Of a DNA stretch of 64,000 nt, positions 48,581 to 58,641 are shown in pieces. The notes beneath the pieces were generated by a model that was not told the origin of the DNA, made no database searches, and worked only from the letters and a program-made list of their open reading frames with translations. The stretch lies in the NCBI RefSeq assembly GCF_014656435.1, contig NZ_BNCK01000004.1, forward strand, positions 248,001-312,000, in the 5' to 3' direction. A program made the position numbers and the translations under genes. The stretch comes from Thalassotalea marina. GTDB lineage: Bacteria; Pseudomonadota; Gammaproteobacteria; Enterobacterales; Alteromonadaceae. Position 1 is the first letter of the stretch. Each line of letters begins with the position of its first letter.

Positions 48581-49834
48581 TCATTCCGATTCTAGTGCTC
48601 GAATAAATAAACGGGCGAGTTCATAAGATACTTTGTTAAAATCTCGAAAATTTTGAGTTTTGAAATTAGCATTGATTGCTATCGACATATGGTATTTAGG
48701 TAGTACCATCAAAAAGCTTTGTGACCCAGCACTTACCCCACCATGGTGCATATATAACTGTTTTTCAAAACCTTGCCCTAAGTCTAGTTCATGTATACGC
48801 CAGCCTATTCCATACCCTTGATGATTTTCAATACCACTATTTAGTCTTTGCACTGTCCAAAATTCATCACGCACTTTTGCTGGAATAAAATCATCATTAA
48901 GAAATGCTTGCCCCAATTTAACTAAATCTTGCGAAGTTGAAACCCAGCCTCCAGCGGCCAAACGATGACTTAAGTCAACACTCATCCACGTTTTATACAG
49001 TTCAGGGGCTTTTTCATCTCTCCAGTAAAAACTAGCTAATTGTTTAGGCTGATTATGCGGCGCTTCAAACGTTGTACTTTTCAATCCAAGTGGTTCTAAA
49101 ACATTCTCTTGCATATAAATTTGATAATTTTTGTTAGCAGCCTCTTGCATAACAGCACTTAGAAGTACTGTACCTAAACTCGAATATTCAAATTTCTCGC
49201 CCGGCTCAAACAACAATTCGCTATCATCAAACAGAGTTAATGCATCTTGAACATTGGTGAAATGTTCATCAGCTTTTAAAGTTGTTAACTTGCCAAAAAA
49301 TTCTGTATTTTGGCCATAATGAGGCAAGCCTGCAGTATGTGAGGCAAGCTGTCTAGGTGTAATCTTGTCCCATTTAATGTTCGGTAAATCTTTTAAATAA
49401 GTTTTGATCGGGGTATCTAAATTTAGTTTCCCCTGCTTGATTAACTTCGCTAAACCAACAGAAGTAAGCAGTTTAGAAGTGCTACCGACTCTTAATTGTG
49501 TTGTAGGTGTCATAGCTATTTGTTTTTCTATATTCGCCCAACCTACACTACCAGCCCATACCTTTTCACCATTTATTGATACCGCAGCCGTATATCCTGG
49601 AGATGAAACAGCAATGTTATGTGATAGCAATGCTTGAATTGCTTCATCTGCTGTTTTTTCATATCTGCTATTAAAAACTAAGCTTTGTTGTGGTTGGTTT
49701 TGTGGTTGGATTAAATTTGGTTTGCCTATCATCGGCACTTTGCCTTTGTACATTAAGGCAGAATATACAGGCCAAACAAAATAGCCGCTTACAATAAGTA
49801 AACACAGGCTACTCAATATAATTCTATTTTTCAT
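48581..49834 (-). CDS. Serine hydrolase of the class C beta-lactamase family
   Basis: The protein of about 417 residues has an N-terminal hydrophobic anchor at about 5-26 and a beta-lactamase-type hydrolase domain. Motifs are the SxxK nucleophile STSK (S118-K121), a YSS tyrosine motif in FEYSSLG, and an HHGG segment in place of KTG near the C-terminus. The start at 49834 has TTGGAAG upstream, so the first ATG of the frame is not needed. Such proteins are often penicillin-binding-like esterases or peptidases rather than true beta-lactamases; resistance should not be assumed. A membrane AraC regulator lies 73 bases upstream on the same strand. Confidence 0.87.
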   Translation of the reverse strand: MKNRIILSSLCLLIVSGYFVWPVYSALMYKGKVPMIGKPNLIQPQNQPQQSLVFNSRYEKTADEAIQALLSHNIAVSSPGYTAAVSINGEKVWAGSVGWANIEKQIAMTPTTQLRVGSTSKLLTSVGLAKLIKQGKLNLDTPIKTYLKDLPNIKWDKITPRQLASHTAGLPHYGQNTEFFGKLTTLKADEHFTNVQDALTLFDDSELLFEPGEKFEYSSLGTVLLSAVMQEAANKNYQIYMQENVLEPLGLKSTTFEAPHNQPKQLASFYWRDEKAPELYKTWMSVDLSHRLAAGGWVSTSQDLVKLGQAFLNDDFIPAKVRDEFWTVQRLNSGIENHQGYGIGWRIHELDLGQGFEKQLYMHHGGVSAGSQSFLMVLPKYHMSIAINANFKTQNFRDFNKVSYELARLFIRALESE

Positions 49835-49919
49835 ATTAACTTCCAAGTATTAGAGAGGAAGTTATAGTGCTGAAAAACCAGATTATTTTCTTATCGATAT
49901 TAAAAACATCTGATCAATT

Positions 49920-50945
49920 TTAAAATTGATTACGATATTGAGTTGGTGTGACCCCTTTTAGCTGTTTAAACGCACGATTAAATGGAGCTATCGAACCATA
50001 CCCACACTCTAAGGCTAGAGTAAGTACCGGAATTTGTTTTTTATTTGGATCTTTTAGTTGTTCGCAAATATAAGGAATTCTATAACTGTTTAAGTAGTGT
50101 GAAAAATTACTAAATCCTAATTCTTGATTAATCACTACTCTAAGTTGATGAGAAGGTAAACTTAATTGTTTAGCCAGCTCACCAATGGTCAGGTTAGACT
50201 GCAAAAATCCACCATTAGCCATCCATTCATTAAGTTTTTGGACACACGCACTTTCATCCTTAACGGGTTTAGCTGAATCGAACGGAACAAATTGGAACTC
50301 TTTTACAATTTTTAGCAAATACATTCCAACAAGCACAAAGTTAATCAAACTATTCCCGAAACTAAACTGCCAAGAATTACGAAAATCTTTGAGAACAAAC
50401 TCGAATACGACAAGTGCAATCATATAACAAACACACATTACTACGAGCAAAAGTCTGTTATTACGACGTTGATTATTTAAGTCGTCAAAGTATTCGTTTA
50501 AACATAAATAGATAACAACAATAAATGTAACAATACCAATTGCATGATTAACGTCATGCATGATGCCGTAGCCACCTATAACTAAAAAGAAATAAACTAA
50601 CCAAAGTAAATAAGTAACAATTGGCACTAGCACCAAAATGTTTGTATTTGACAGGCTAAATTTAGGATTTAACAAACTTAGTGCAAGCCATAATATGACA
50701 AACGGTGTGACATCGGTTAACAGTAAAAGAACGTGTCGAATACCGCCATAGTGTTCATTGTCTATAGGTAACGTTAATAGGATATACCCGATAATACATA
50801 TCAAAAAGCCAATAAGTGGGTATGTAATATTTGAATTAATACCCTTAGCTCTTCGTACAACGAGGATAAGTGTGCAAATCAGAATGCCTATCGATGAAAA
50901 ACGAAAAAACAGATCAAAAACTTGGATGCCAGACAAAGTAATCAT
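49920..50945 (-). CDS. AraC-family regulator with membrane N-terminus
   Basis: The 341-residue protein has seven or so hydrophobic helices in residues 5-215, then a C-terminal AraC DNA-binding domain at about 240-340. The second helix-turn-helix contains LALECGYGSIAPFNRAFKQLKG and then VTPTQYR, the AraC signature. Membrane-fused AraC proteins are common in the Alteromonadales and often control adjacent genes. The hydrolase gene follows it by 73 bases, so regulation of that gene is a plausible inference. Confidence 0.9.
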   Translation of the reverse strand: MITLSGIQVFDLFFRFSSIGILICTLILVVRRAKGINSNITYPLIGFLICIIGYILLTLPIDNEHYGGIRHVLLLLTDVTPFVILWLALSLLNPKFSLSNTNILVLVPIVTYLLWLVYFFLVIGGYGIMHDVNHAIGIVTFIVVIYLCLNEYFDDLNNQRRNNRLLLVVMCVCYMIALVVFEFVLKDFRNSWQFSFGNSLINFVLVGMYLLKIVKEFQFVPFDSAKPVKDESACVQKLNEWMANGGFLQSNLTIGELAKQLSLPSHQLRVVINQELGFSNFSHYLNSYRIPYICEQLKDPNKKQIPVLTLALECGYGSIAPFNRAFKQLKGVTPTQYRNQF

Positions 50946-51084
50946 TAAAAATTAACACCTAAATAAAACAACAGATGCGTTGAATAACATCCACTAAACA
51001 CAAAAATACAAATTACTTTTAACAAGATTGAAGTTTTTGGTGGTTTTGAGTTTAACGATAGACTAAATCAAAACGACTATGCTT

Positions 51085-51110
51085 TGCTGTCAGCAGCTAT
51101 GCTGACAGCA
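51085..51110. other. Stem-loop after the isoaspartyl peptidase gene
   Basis: TGCTGTCAGC and GCTGACAGCA form a perfect 10-bp stem with a 6-base loop, 9 bases beyond the stop of the gene at 51119. No T tract follows on the minus strand, so it is either a weak terminator or a stabilising 3' structure. Confidence 0.5.
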
Positions 51111-51118
51111 TTAAAAAA

Positions 51119-52156
51119 TTAGTCGTTTTTGAATATACCAACTTTAAACTCACCTGTTGAAGTGCGACTAGCTCTATACATGCCTTTGGTATTAAATGGC
51201 ATAGAAACATTACCTTTTGTATCAACGATAATAACGCCACCAGTACCACCAACGGGTAATAACACGTCGTGAATAACTTCATTCCCTGCTTGTTCGATGG
51301 TTTTCCCTTGATATTGCACACGTGCACAAATATCAGCAGCAACGTTATAGCGTATAAAATACTCGCCATGACCAGTTGCTGATACCGCACAAGAATTATT
51401 ATCAGCAAAAGTACCTGCACCAATTATTGGTGAATCGCCGACTCTGCCATAGCGTTTCATTGTCATACCGCCTGTACTGGTTGCAGCACTAATATTACCA
51501 GCTTTATCTAGTGCAACAGCGCCAACAGTGCCAACTTTATACTCGGTATCTAGGCTTTGATGAGCAGCTTGGTAGTCTTTGTTTTCTCGCTCTTTTTTGA
51601 ACTTTTCTTTTGCTCGTTGTAACGCTTTATAGCGACTTTCTGTATCAAATAGCTTGTTGTCAACTAAAGGCACACCATGTGAAACAGCGAACTCTTCAGC
51701 GCCAGCCCCACTTAACATGACATGCACAGACTCTTCCATCACCAATCGAGCCAAATTAATTGGATTTTCAATATGTTTTACACCCGACACTGCACCAGCT
51801 TGGCGATTTTTACCGTACATGATTGAGGCATCCATTTCATGAGTTTCATCATAGGTATAAACCGCGCCTTTTCCAGCATTAAAAAACGGCGAATTTTCTA
51901 ATATATTTACGGCTTTTGTTACTGCATCTAAACTACTTCCACCTTGTTCTAACACCTTATAACCAGCGTCTACCGCTTCTTGCAGTTTTGCACGATAAGC
52001 CTTTTCTTTTTCTGGGGTAAATTTGCTTTTACTGATGGTACCAGCACCGCCATGAATAGCGATAGAAAAGGGAGTATTGTCCTTGGCTAATAGTTGAGGT
52101 GAAAAAATAAGCGACAATGCCACGAGTGCGCTATTAAATGATGTAGATTTATCCAT
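51119..52156 (-). CDS. iaaA: Isoaspartyl peptidase / L-asparaginase (plant type)
   Basis: The 345-residue Ntn hydrolase removes N-terminal isoaspartyl residues and can act on asparagine. The precursor is cleaved before the nucleophile T210 in GTVGAVALD, and STGGMTMKRYGRVGDSPI follows, matching family members. A signal peptide (about 1-24, ending LLAKD) indicates a periplasmic or exported form. It stands alone with its own downstream stem-loop. Confidence 0.93.
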   Translation of the reverse strand: MDKSTSFNSALVALSLIFSPQLLAKDNTPFSIAIHGGAGTISKSKFTPEKEKAYRAKLQEAVDAGYKVLEQGGSSLDAVTKAVNILENSPFFNAGKGAVYTYDETHEMDASIMYGKNRQAGAVSGVKHIENPINLARLVMEESVHVMLSGAGAEEFAVSHGVPLVDNKLFDTESRYKALQRAKEKFKKERENKDYQAAHQSLDTEYKVGTVGAVALDKAGNISAATSTGGMTMKRYGRVGDSPIIGAGTFADNNSCAVSATGHGEYFIRYNVAADICARVQYQGKTIEQAGNEVIHDVLLPVGGTGGVIIVDTKGNVSMPFNTKGMYRASRTSTGEFKVGIFKND

Positions 52157-52216
52157 ATTTTTCTTCTTTTTAATTAATACTGGTATACCAGTCTACCGAT
52201 ATTTTAACTAATGTAA

Positions 52217-52244
52217 AAAAGGAGTACTCGAAAGTACTCCTTAG
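52217..52244 (-). terminator. Terminator of the recCBD-DUF3087-VOC operon
   Basis: The arms AAGGAGTACT and AGTACTCCTT with a CGAA loop have six T after them on the minus strand. This lies directly after the VOC gene stop. Confidence 0.9.
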
Positions 52245-52249
52245 TGTCG

Positions 52250-52633
52250 TTAACTTTGTGTTACAGCAAAATTAAAGACATTTAGTTTATTTCCATCTAA
52301 GTCTCTAAAATAAGCCGCATATACGCCAGCTAATTGACGAGGACCTGGCTCTCCTTCGCACGTAGCGCCTAACGAAAGTGCTTTTTGATAAAGTGCATCC
52401 ACTTTATCAGGCGAATCTACAGATAAGGCTATCATGACACCATTGCCTACAGATGCACTTTCACCATCATAAGGTTTTACAACACAAAACGCCGGTTGTT
52501 CAGGAGAAACTGCCCAGGCGATCAAACGATCTGACTCCATAAACCGAGTAGCGCCCAGAGAAGCAAGTAACTGATCATAAAATTGCGCCGCTTTTTCGAT
52601 ATTGTTTGTTCCTAACGTTACGTAGCCAATCAT
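52250..52633 (-). CDS. VOC family (glyoxalase-like) protein
   Basis: The 127-residue protein has the two beta-alpha-beta-beta-beta units of the vicinal-oxygen-chelate fold: YVTLGTNNIEKAAQFYDQLL at the N-terminus and YAAYFRDLDGNKLNVFNF at the C-terminus. A metal site is possible but not certain. AAGGAGAT gives a strong ribosome-binding site. It is the last gene of the recCBD operon, 14 bases after DUF3087. Substrate unknown. Confidence 0.88.
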   Translation of the reverse strand: MIGYVTLGTNNIEKAAQFYDQLLASLGATRFMESDRLIAWAVSPEQPAFCVVKPYDGESASVGNGVMIALSVDSPDKVDALYQKALSLGATCEGEPGPRQLAGVYAAYFRDLDGNKLNVFNFAVTQS

Positions 52634-52647
52634 GCTTTATCTCCTTG

Positions 52648-53190
52648 TCAAAATTGAGCTAATTGTGCCTTATCAAATTCATAGTTTTCAAATGAAATAT
52701 GGTGACTCTCAGCAAGTTCTACTACCTTTTGATGATCATTATTCACCTTGGTCATCGTTAATGTATTATCGTCTAGCTGATAAACTTGCTTTAAGCTTTC
52801 ATAATAATAATTAAGTATTCTCATCGCATCAGCATCATGTTGTTCAAATGCTGCTTTGTTAATCTTACTTAGTTTTCGATAAATTAAGTTCTGAACCTGT
52901 TTGACCTGCCAAACATAATAAACCTCAGTAAAATAGGTCGTTTCTCTTAAACGGTGTAAAACTGCGCCGCTAACAACTAAACCGACGATTACACCAGCTA
53001 AGTTAAATTTAAAATTACTGCGCGGCTCTTCTCCTTCAGCAAGGGTTTGGGGAATATCACCGAAAGTAAATAGCTCAATAAACAAGGTACCAAATAAAAT
53101 TGATTGCGCAGCAAAACCTAAAACAAAGCCGACAATAATGCGATTCAGTTTATGGCGGTAAGTAGATTTATCGATAGATTGAAGTTTCAT
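52648..53190 (-). CDS. DUF3087 family membrane protein, coupled to recD
   Basis: The 180-residue protein has two predicted membrane helices (about 18-43 and 62-82) and a cytoplasmic C-terminal half rich in charged and aromatic residues. I match it to DUF3087, whose function is not known. Its ATG lies one base after the recD stop (TAA-T-ATG), so translation is coupled to RecD. The N-terminus MKLQSIDKSTYRHKLNRI is characteristic. Why a membrane protein would be made with RecBCD is unclear. Confidence 0.82.
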   Translation of the reverse strand: MKLQSIDKSTYRHKLNRIIVGFVLGFAAQSILFGTLFIELFTFGDIPQTLAEGEEPRSNFKFNLAGVIVGLVVSGAVLHRLRETTYFTEVYYVWQVKQVQNLIYRKLSKINKAAFEQHDADAMRILNYYYESLKQVYQLDDNTLTMTKVNNDHQKVVELAESHHISFENYEFDKAQLAQF

Positions 53191-53191
53191 A

Positions 53192-55117
53192 TTAATTTAT
53201 ATCTTTGATTCCAGAAAAACGTTTAACTTGTGCCTCAACGGCCTGATTCCAAACTGAGCGATTACTCATTAATGAAAAGTTCTTTTTAGCTCGGGTAATA
53301 CCTGTATAAATCAATTCACGAGTTAATAACTGACTGTCACTCGTTTGAGGTAAAACCATAACAACGTGTGAAAACTCACTGCCCTGTGTTTTATGGATAG
53401 TCATCGCATAAACAGTTTCAAACGCAGGTAACCTAGAAGGCAATAACGCTCGGAAGCTACCATCAGGTTGTTCAAAATACGCCATAAGTTGATCTTCTTC
53501 ATTGCGCCAAATCAAACCTATGTCGCCATTGTACAGATCTAATCCATAGTCATTTGTTGTGATCATTATTGGCTTACCGTGATACAAGCGCGCATTAAAT
53601 GGTGACATGCGCTGCTCTAACGCTGCGTTGATTTGCTCAACACCCGCTTCTCCCACACGCATTGCGCATAATACGCGAAATTCAACTAACAATGAAAACG
53701 CTTGAGGTAAGTTTTCTGCTGTACACACTGCACTGTACCGCTGATATGCCAATTCAAGCATGCCTTCTTGATCATCGGGTGAAATAAAGTTTAACTCGTG
53801 CTCAACGTTTAATTGGCCATGCTGAACAAGTTGCCAGCTTTGTTCGCTTTGGCCTGCAATGACTAACTTTGACAATTGACCAATACCGCCGTCCCCGGCA
53901 AAACGTCGGCTAAAAGTTAAATACGTTAAATAATCAAGCGGCTCTTTCTTTGACACAGGAAATGATTGAAACGAAGTAGTTTTAGCCAAATAATTAGCAT
54001 TTTGTTGGCTAAATTTAGCCGTGGTAGAAGGCGTTAAATCAGCTAAAACACTACCCGCTGCCACCGATGGTAATTGCTGGGCATCGCCTAACATAATAAT
54101 TTTACAATGCGGAGGGAGTGCTCTAAACAGTCGCGCCATCATGGGCAAATCTACCATAGACACTTCATCAACTAATAACACATCAAGTTTTAATAAATTG
54201 TGTTGATCATGTTTAAAGTTTACTTGGTTGGGTATTACACCTAATAAACGATGTAATGTTTGTGCTGTGGTTGGAATTTTATCTAAAATATTTTGATCAA
54301 TAATGCCTTTAAAACCAAGTAAAGCATTAGCGATAGATTCTGATAACCGTTGTGCCGCCTTACCAGTTGGTGCTACTAATTTAATGATCAAGTTATCATC
54401 AGCTAACATAGCCAGTGCAGCCAACAACTTTGTAACAGTGTAGGTTTTACCTGTTCCTGGACCACCGGCAATAACAGTGAAGGTTTTATTTATCGCATTA
54501 GCTACAGCAACTTGTTGCCAGTCTATATCAGCTTGTGTTGATGAGTGCTCAGATGCAGTTTCAGGAAACAGTGTTGAAACGATGTTTTGATAACAAGCTA
54601 GCTCCTGCCCTGAAGGTAAAGTAAATTGCTGGTTTTTTGCTTTTAAAAAACCAATCACTTCTTGTTCAAAAGTATAATAACGCCTTAAATACAAACTGCC
54701 GTTTGATAGTACTAAAGGCAATTTTGCTTGTTCAATTTGTGCTACTTGCAACAGTAATGCGTTTAATCTTTCCGCATTGTCAAAATAAAACCCTTGATGA
54801 GTGATATTGCCAAATACATCGTTTTTTCGGCATACACATTGTGATGCTATTTCACTGATCGGTAAACAGGTGTGCCCAGCTCGAAGTAAACGATTTAGCT
54901 CAACGATTAAATGAAACAATTGCGCTTGGTCTGCATCGTTGATCACATTGTTTGCATCAAAACGTTTAACTACAGTTGGCAATAGACTTTTAGCCAAGAA
55001 AAAATCAATTGCTTCGATGCCAAATAGTTTTGCTTGAGCTTCAGCAAAAGTTGAATACGGCAAATATACTTGCGCTGATTTATTAGGCTCTACTACAACA
55101 TCTACTGCATTAGTCAT
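53192..55117 (-). CDS. recD: RecBCD exonuclease V alpha subunit
   Basis: The 641-residue 5'-3' helicase subunit of RecBCD has Walker A GGPGTGKT (about 218-225), VDEVSMVD for Walker B, GDAQQLPSV, and the C-terminal TIHKTQGSEF and YTGITRAKK motifs. Its start overlaps the recB stop by 4 bases (ATGA). The length of about 610-640 residues is normal. RecD acts with RecB and RecC in double-strand break repair and degradation of foreign linear DNA. Confidence 0.96.
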   Translation of the reverse strand: MTNAVDVVVEPNKSAQVYLPYSTFAEAQAKLFGIEAIDFFLAKSLLPTVVKRFDANNVINDADQAQLFHLIVELNRLLRAGHTCLPISEIASQCVCRKNDVFGNITHQGFYFDNAERLNALLLQVAQIEQAKLPLVLSNGSLYLRRYYTFEQEVIGFLKAKNQQFTLPSGQELACYQNIVSTLFPETASEHSSTQADIDWQQVAVANAINKTFTVIAGGPGTGKTYTVTKLLAALAMLADDNLIIKLVAPTGKAAQRLSESIANALLGFKGIIDQNILDKIPTTAQTLHRLLGVIPNQVNFKHDQHNLLKLDVLLVDEVSMVDLPMMARLFRALPPHCKIIMLGDAQQLPSVAAGSVLADLTPSTTAKFSQQNANYLAKTTSFQSFPVSKKEPLDYLTYLTFSRRFAGDGGIGQLSKLVIAGQSEQSWQLVQHGQLNVEHELNFISPDDQEGMLELAYQRYSAVCTAENLPQAFSLLVEFRVLCAMRVGEAGVEQINAALEQRMSPFNARLYHGKPIMITTNDYGLDLYNGDIGLIWRNEEDQLMAYFEQPDGSFRALLPSRLPAFETVYAMTIHKTQGSEFSHVVMVLPQTSDSQLLTRELIYTGITRAKKNFSLMSNRSVWNQAVEAQVKRFSGIKDIN

Positions 55118-58100
55118 ACTTGTTCTCCCAATAAATCTGCACCAGACGCTTCACCTAGAAATATTTTATCCAAGGCTTCCACATCTAGTAGATTACTTGG
55201 ACAAAAATACATACCACCATTTTGATCTGCAGTCTCTTTTGATACACCACGTAAATACAAGTAAATCACGCCACCAAAATGCTGATGAGCTTGATAATTA
55301 GGCAAAGCATGTTTTAGATAGCGGTGCAGAGCAAGTGCATAGATGCAGTATTGCAAATCGTAATGGTGTTGTTGAATATCATTGGCTAGTTCTTTAGCAA
55401 GGTAATCTTGATACTGCCCTCCTAAATGCGTCGATTTGTAATCACACACGTAATATTTACCATTGTGCTCAAATACCAAATCAATAAAACCGTGCATCAT
55501 GCCTTTTAACGTTGAAAACGAAGGTAACGCAATTTGGCTGCCCAAACGTGACAACTGAAAATGCTGTTGCATATCGCGGCGATGAGACGATAAAAAGTCA
55601 CTTATCTTTGCGGTAGAGACTTTATTTAAAGGAAAATAAAACTCTACTTCCTTTAAACAACTAGCATTAGATAATTGAGCCAAGCAAAACGAATCATCAT
55701 TTAGTTTAAAACGGCAGGTAACAATTTGCTCTAGCCACTGATATAAATCTTCCACTTGGTACGGTTTAGGTAACTCACCATATTTTTTCAACGACCATTC
55801 ACTACTTGTTGGCCAGTCTATGTGTTCAAAGTCTGTATGCTCTAAAATATCGTGAAGCAGATTACCAGAACGCGCTCCCTTCTCTAAATCAAAGCTTAAA
55901 GTTGCAATATCACTTTGATTCATAATCGAAGAATCTATTTCATTAACCATATCATCATTTCGAACTGGCAATGAAACACCAATATCACGAATATTCCTGC
56001 TTAATGCGGTAAATGAGCTTAACCACCAATCTCGCTCAATTTTTGCGTTAAACTCGCTAACTACTGGCGTTATCTCGTTACACGTTGATGAATGTTGTTG
56101 AACCGTCGCAATTGGTTGCGCTATGGTAACTTTTATATCATGTGGGAGTTCACTCGCTAACTGCTGTAAACTCTGTTCAATATCTTCATCCGCTTGCCAG
56201 GCCAAGGTTTTACCTAATGGCGACGCGTGATACTTGTCAAATGCTGTAGTCAACAAATAACATTTTTGCTCGGCTCGAGTTATTGCGACATACAACAAAC
56301 GAATGGTCTCGGCATATTGCTCATCAGCCATTGCTTGATACGCTTTAGCATCACCCGACAAGCTAACTCTTTCTATACCTTGTTCGTCATGGTACTTGAT
56401 CAACTGACGTGTTTGATTGCCAAAACGAATAGGATCCTTGTGCCGTGTAGCAAAAGGAATAAATACATAAGGATATTCAAGACCTTTACTACCATGCTGA
56501 GTTATGATCCTGATCAGATCGGATTCACTTTCTAACCTAAGCTCTACCTCGTTATCACCGCTCTCTGTCAATATTTGTTGTTCGAACCAATGTAATAGTT
56601 CCTCTGGCTGCTTTTTTTGCTGGCTCGCGTGTTGTAAAAGTTCAAATAGATGCAATAAGTTAGTCAAAGTACGTTCTTGGTTTTCACCACTTACCACAAA
56701 AGATTCATGCATCAGTTTGAGCGCCATAGTAATAAAACCTTGCTGCTGCCAAACCTGCTTTAACTGCTCAAAAGTGATTTTAAGTGCTTGCCATTGATTA
56801 TCATCATGCAAAAGAGCAGCAAACTCTTGCGGCGTGTAGCCAAATAAATGATTGGCTATGGCGGCGCTGAACAATCTTTCATTTTCGACATGAAAAATCC
56901 CTCTAAGCACGTTAAGTAAATCGTTTGCATGTTCGCTTTGCCACAAATTAGCCCGATCACTTAAATATACGGATGACAAACCTGCTTGCTGAAGTGCCAA
57001 TTTAACATCGGCAGCTTCTGTACCATCTCTAACTAACAAAGCGATATCTTTAGCGCGAACACTTCGTTGAGTATCCGCTAATATTTCTGCTATTTCATTG
57101 GCACACCAATTGGCCATCACAGAACGAAATGTTTGAGCAACAGCCTTAGAGCTCTCATTAGGAAAAACAATAAATTCTAAGGCAGGTTCGTCCAGTGTAT
57201 TATGCGCTTTAGGTGAAGCATTAACTGGCTGATAATCAATGCCATAGCCAAAAACAGGTTTAGCATCAAGATGTAATGAAGCACCATAAAACAAGCGGTT
57301 GTAACTGGTGATCATAGACGCACTTGAGCGCCAGTTAGTATCCATATTCCAGCAATACGTAGCTTGTGCTCTTGCCGCTAAGTAGGTAAAGATATCCCCA
57401 CCTCTAAAGCCATAAATCGCTTGTTTAGGATCCCCAATCATCATCAGGCCAACGTTGGGCTGTTGATAATAAAGAGACTTTAAAATCGCATATTGATAGG
57501 GATCGGTATCTTGAAACTCATCAACAAGTGCAAATGGGTATTGTGCTCTTAGTGTTTGGTTTAACGCCTTGCCTGTATCCGTGCCCAGTTTATCGGCTAA
57601 ACACGTGATCAAATCATCAAAATCTAGTGCATTTTTTAGCTGCTTAGCTTTTTCAACAAGTTCATTAATTTGTGGCAAACTTTGCTTAATGAAAGCAAAA
57701 ACTCGGCTTTGTTCGATGTTTTTTAGCAACTTATCTTTGTCTACTTTGATTTCGCTAACTTCAGTAAAAATCGCTTTTATTTCATCTTTCACCTTTGAGC
57801 GGGAAAATCGTTTGCCATCGATAAAAGCAACAGGCATGGCTTGTTGACAATGTTGATAATCGTCCCGGCACGCTACCAACCAATCGATTAACTGCTCATA
57901 CTCTTCAATGCGTTTTGCTTTTTCTTCGCCCTTTTTTGTGTCAACAAGGTGCTCAAACAAAAATGCTTGATGAAGATGTAATTGATTAATTGCACTCGCT
58001 GCTTGTTGAGTGAACTTGTCGATAATCGACACTTCATCCACTAACTCAATCTCACCATTAAAGCCAATCAATTGCCCAAAGGTTTGATTGAAGTGGTTTG

Positions 58101-58641
58101 GTGTTGGGTAAAACGCCATTAAACGTTCGGCTTTATCTAGCGAAACCAAGGCAATTTGTCGATACCAATCTTGAATAGCTTGTAAGTTAACATTAGCTTG
58201 ATCACCTTCTAAATTGGCTTGAAAAGACATTCCTGTGCTAAAAGCATGTTGGCTAAGTACTGTTTTACAAAAGCCATGAATGGTGTATATCGCCGCCTCA
58301 TCAAGAAATAACAGGGCTTTTTTTAACAGCACTGCTGCATCTTGTTCGCTGATTTTAGTTGATAATGCTAGGAAGAAAGGATCGTTTTGCGTCAATGACG
58401 ACCAATTAACTAAAGTATCGCGTATCGCTAGGTCAATTCGACCTTTCAACTCTTCTGTTGCATCCTTGGTGAACGTCATCACTAGGATTTGTTGCACCGT
58501 CAGTTTTTTTTCTAGTAAAAGTCGTAAATAAATGCGCGTAATATTGAACGTTTTACCTGTACCAGCACTAGCTTCAATTAAATGAATGTTCTCTAGTGGC
58601 ATGTCTTGTACAACAAGTTGTTGTGCTTTTTTATCTTGCAT
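55114..58641 (-). CDS. recB: RecBCD exonuclease V beta subunit
   Basis: The 1,175-residue 3'-5' helicase and nuclease has Walker A ASAGTGKTFN near 24-33, the DEFQDTDPYQ helicase motif II, and a C-terminal nuclease domain with DYKSTHLGG near 1065. It matches RecB in size and layout. Its start overlaps the recC stop by 1 base and its end overlaps the recD start. It is the catalytic core of the recombination enzyme. Confidence 0.96.
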   Translation of the reverse strand: MQDKKAQQLVVQDMPLENIHLIEASAGTGKTFNITRIYLRLLLEKKLTVQQILVMTFTKDATEELKGRIDLAIRDTLVNWSSLTQNDPFFLALSTKISEQDAAVLLKKALLFLDEAAIYTIHGFCKTVLSQHAFSTGMSFQANLEGDQANVNLQAIQDWYRQIALVSLDKAERLMAFYPTPNHFNQTFGQLIGFNGEIELVDEVSIIDKFTQQAASAINQLHLHQAFLFEHLVDTKKGEEKAKRIEEYEQLIDWLVACRDDYQHCQQAMPVAFIDGKRFSRSKVKDEIKAIFTEVSEIKVDKDKLLKNIEQSRVFAFIKQSLPQINELVEKAKQLKNALDFDDLITCLADKLGTDTGKALNQTLRAQYPFALVDEFQDTDPYQYAILKSLYYQQPNVGLMMIGDPKQAIYGFRGGDIFTYLAARAQATYCWNMDTNWRSSASMITSYNRLFYGASLHLDAKPVFGYGIDYQPVNASPKAHNTLDEPALEFIVFPNESSKAVAQTFRSVMANWCANEIAEILADTQRSVRAKDIALLVRDGTEAADVKLALQQAGLSSVYLSDRANLWQSEHANDLLNVLRGIFHVENERLFSAAIANHLFGYTPQEFAALLHDDNQWQALKITFEQLKQVWQQQGFITMALKLMHESFVVSGENQERTLTNLLHLFELLQHASQQKKQPEELLHWFEQQILTESGDNEVELRLESESDLIRIITQHGSKGLEYPYVFIPFATRHKDPIRFGNQTRQLIKYHDEQGIERVSLSGDAKAYQAMADEQYAETIRLLYVAITRAEQKCYLLTTAFDKYHASPLGKTLAWQADEDIEQSLQQLASELPHDIKVTIAQPIATVQQHSSTCNEITPVVSEFNAKIERDWWLSSFTALSRNIRDIGVSLPVRNDDMVNEIDSSIMNQSDIATLSFDLEKGARSGNLLHDILEHTDFEHIDWPTSSEWSLKKYGELPKPYQVEDLYQWLEQIVTCRFKLNDDSFCLAQLSNASCLKEVEFYFPLNKVSTAKISDFLSSHRRDMQQHFQLSRLGSQIALPSFSTLKGMMHGFIDLVFEHNGKYYVCDYKSTHLGGQYQDYLAKELANDIQQHHYDLQYCIYALALHRYLKHALPNYQAHQHFGGVIYLYLRGVSKETADQNGGMYFCPSNLLDVEALDKIFLGEASGADLLGEQV

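Noticed and set aside
48581-49834. Calling the hydrolase an antibiotic-resistance beta-lactamase
   Set aside because: The KTG motif is replaced and the family is mostly esterases and peptidases, so resistance is not supported.
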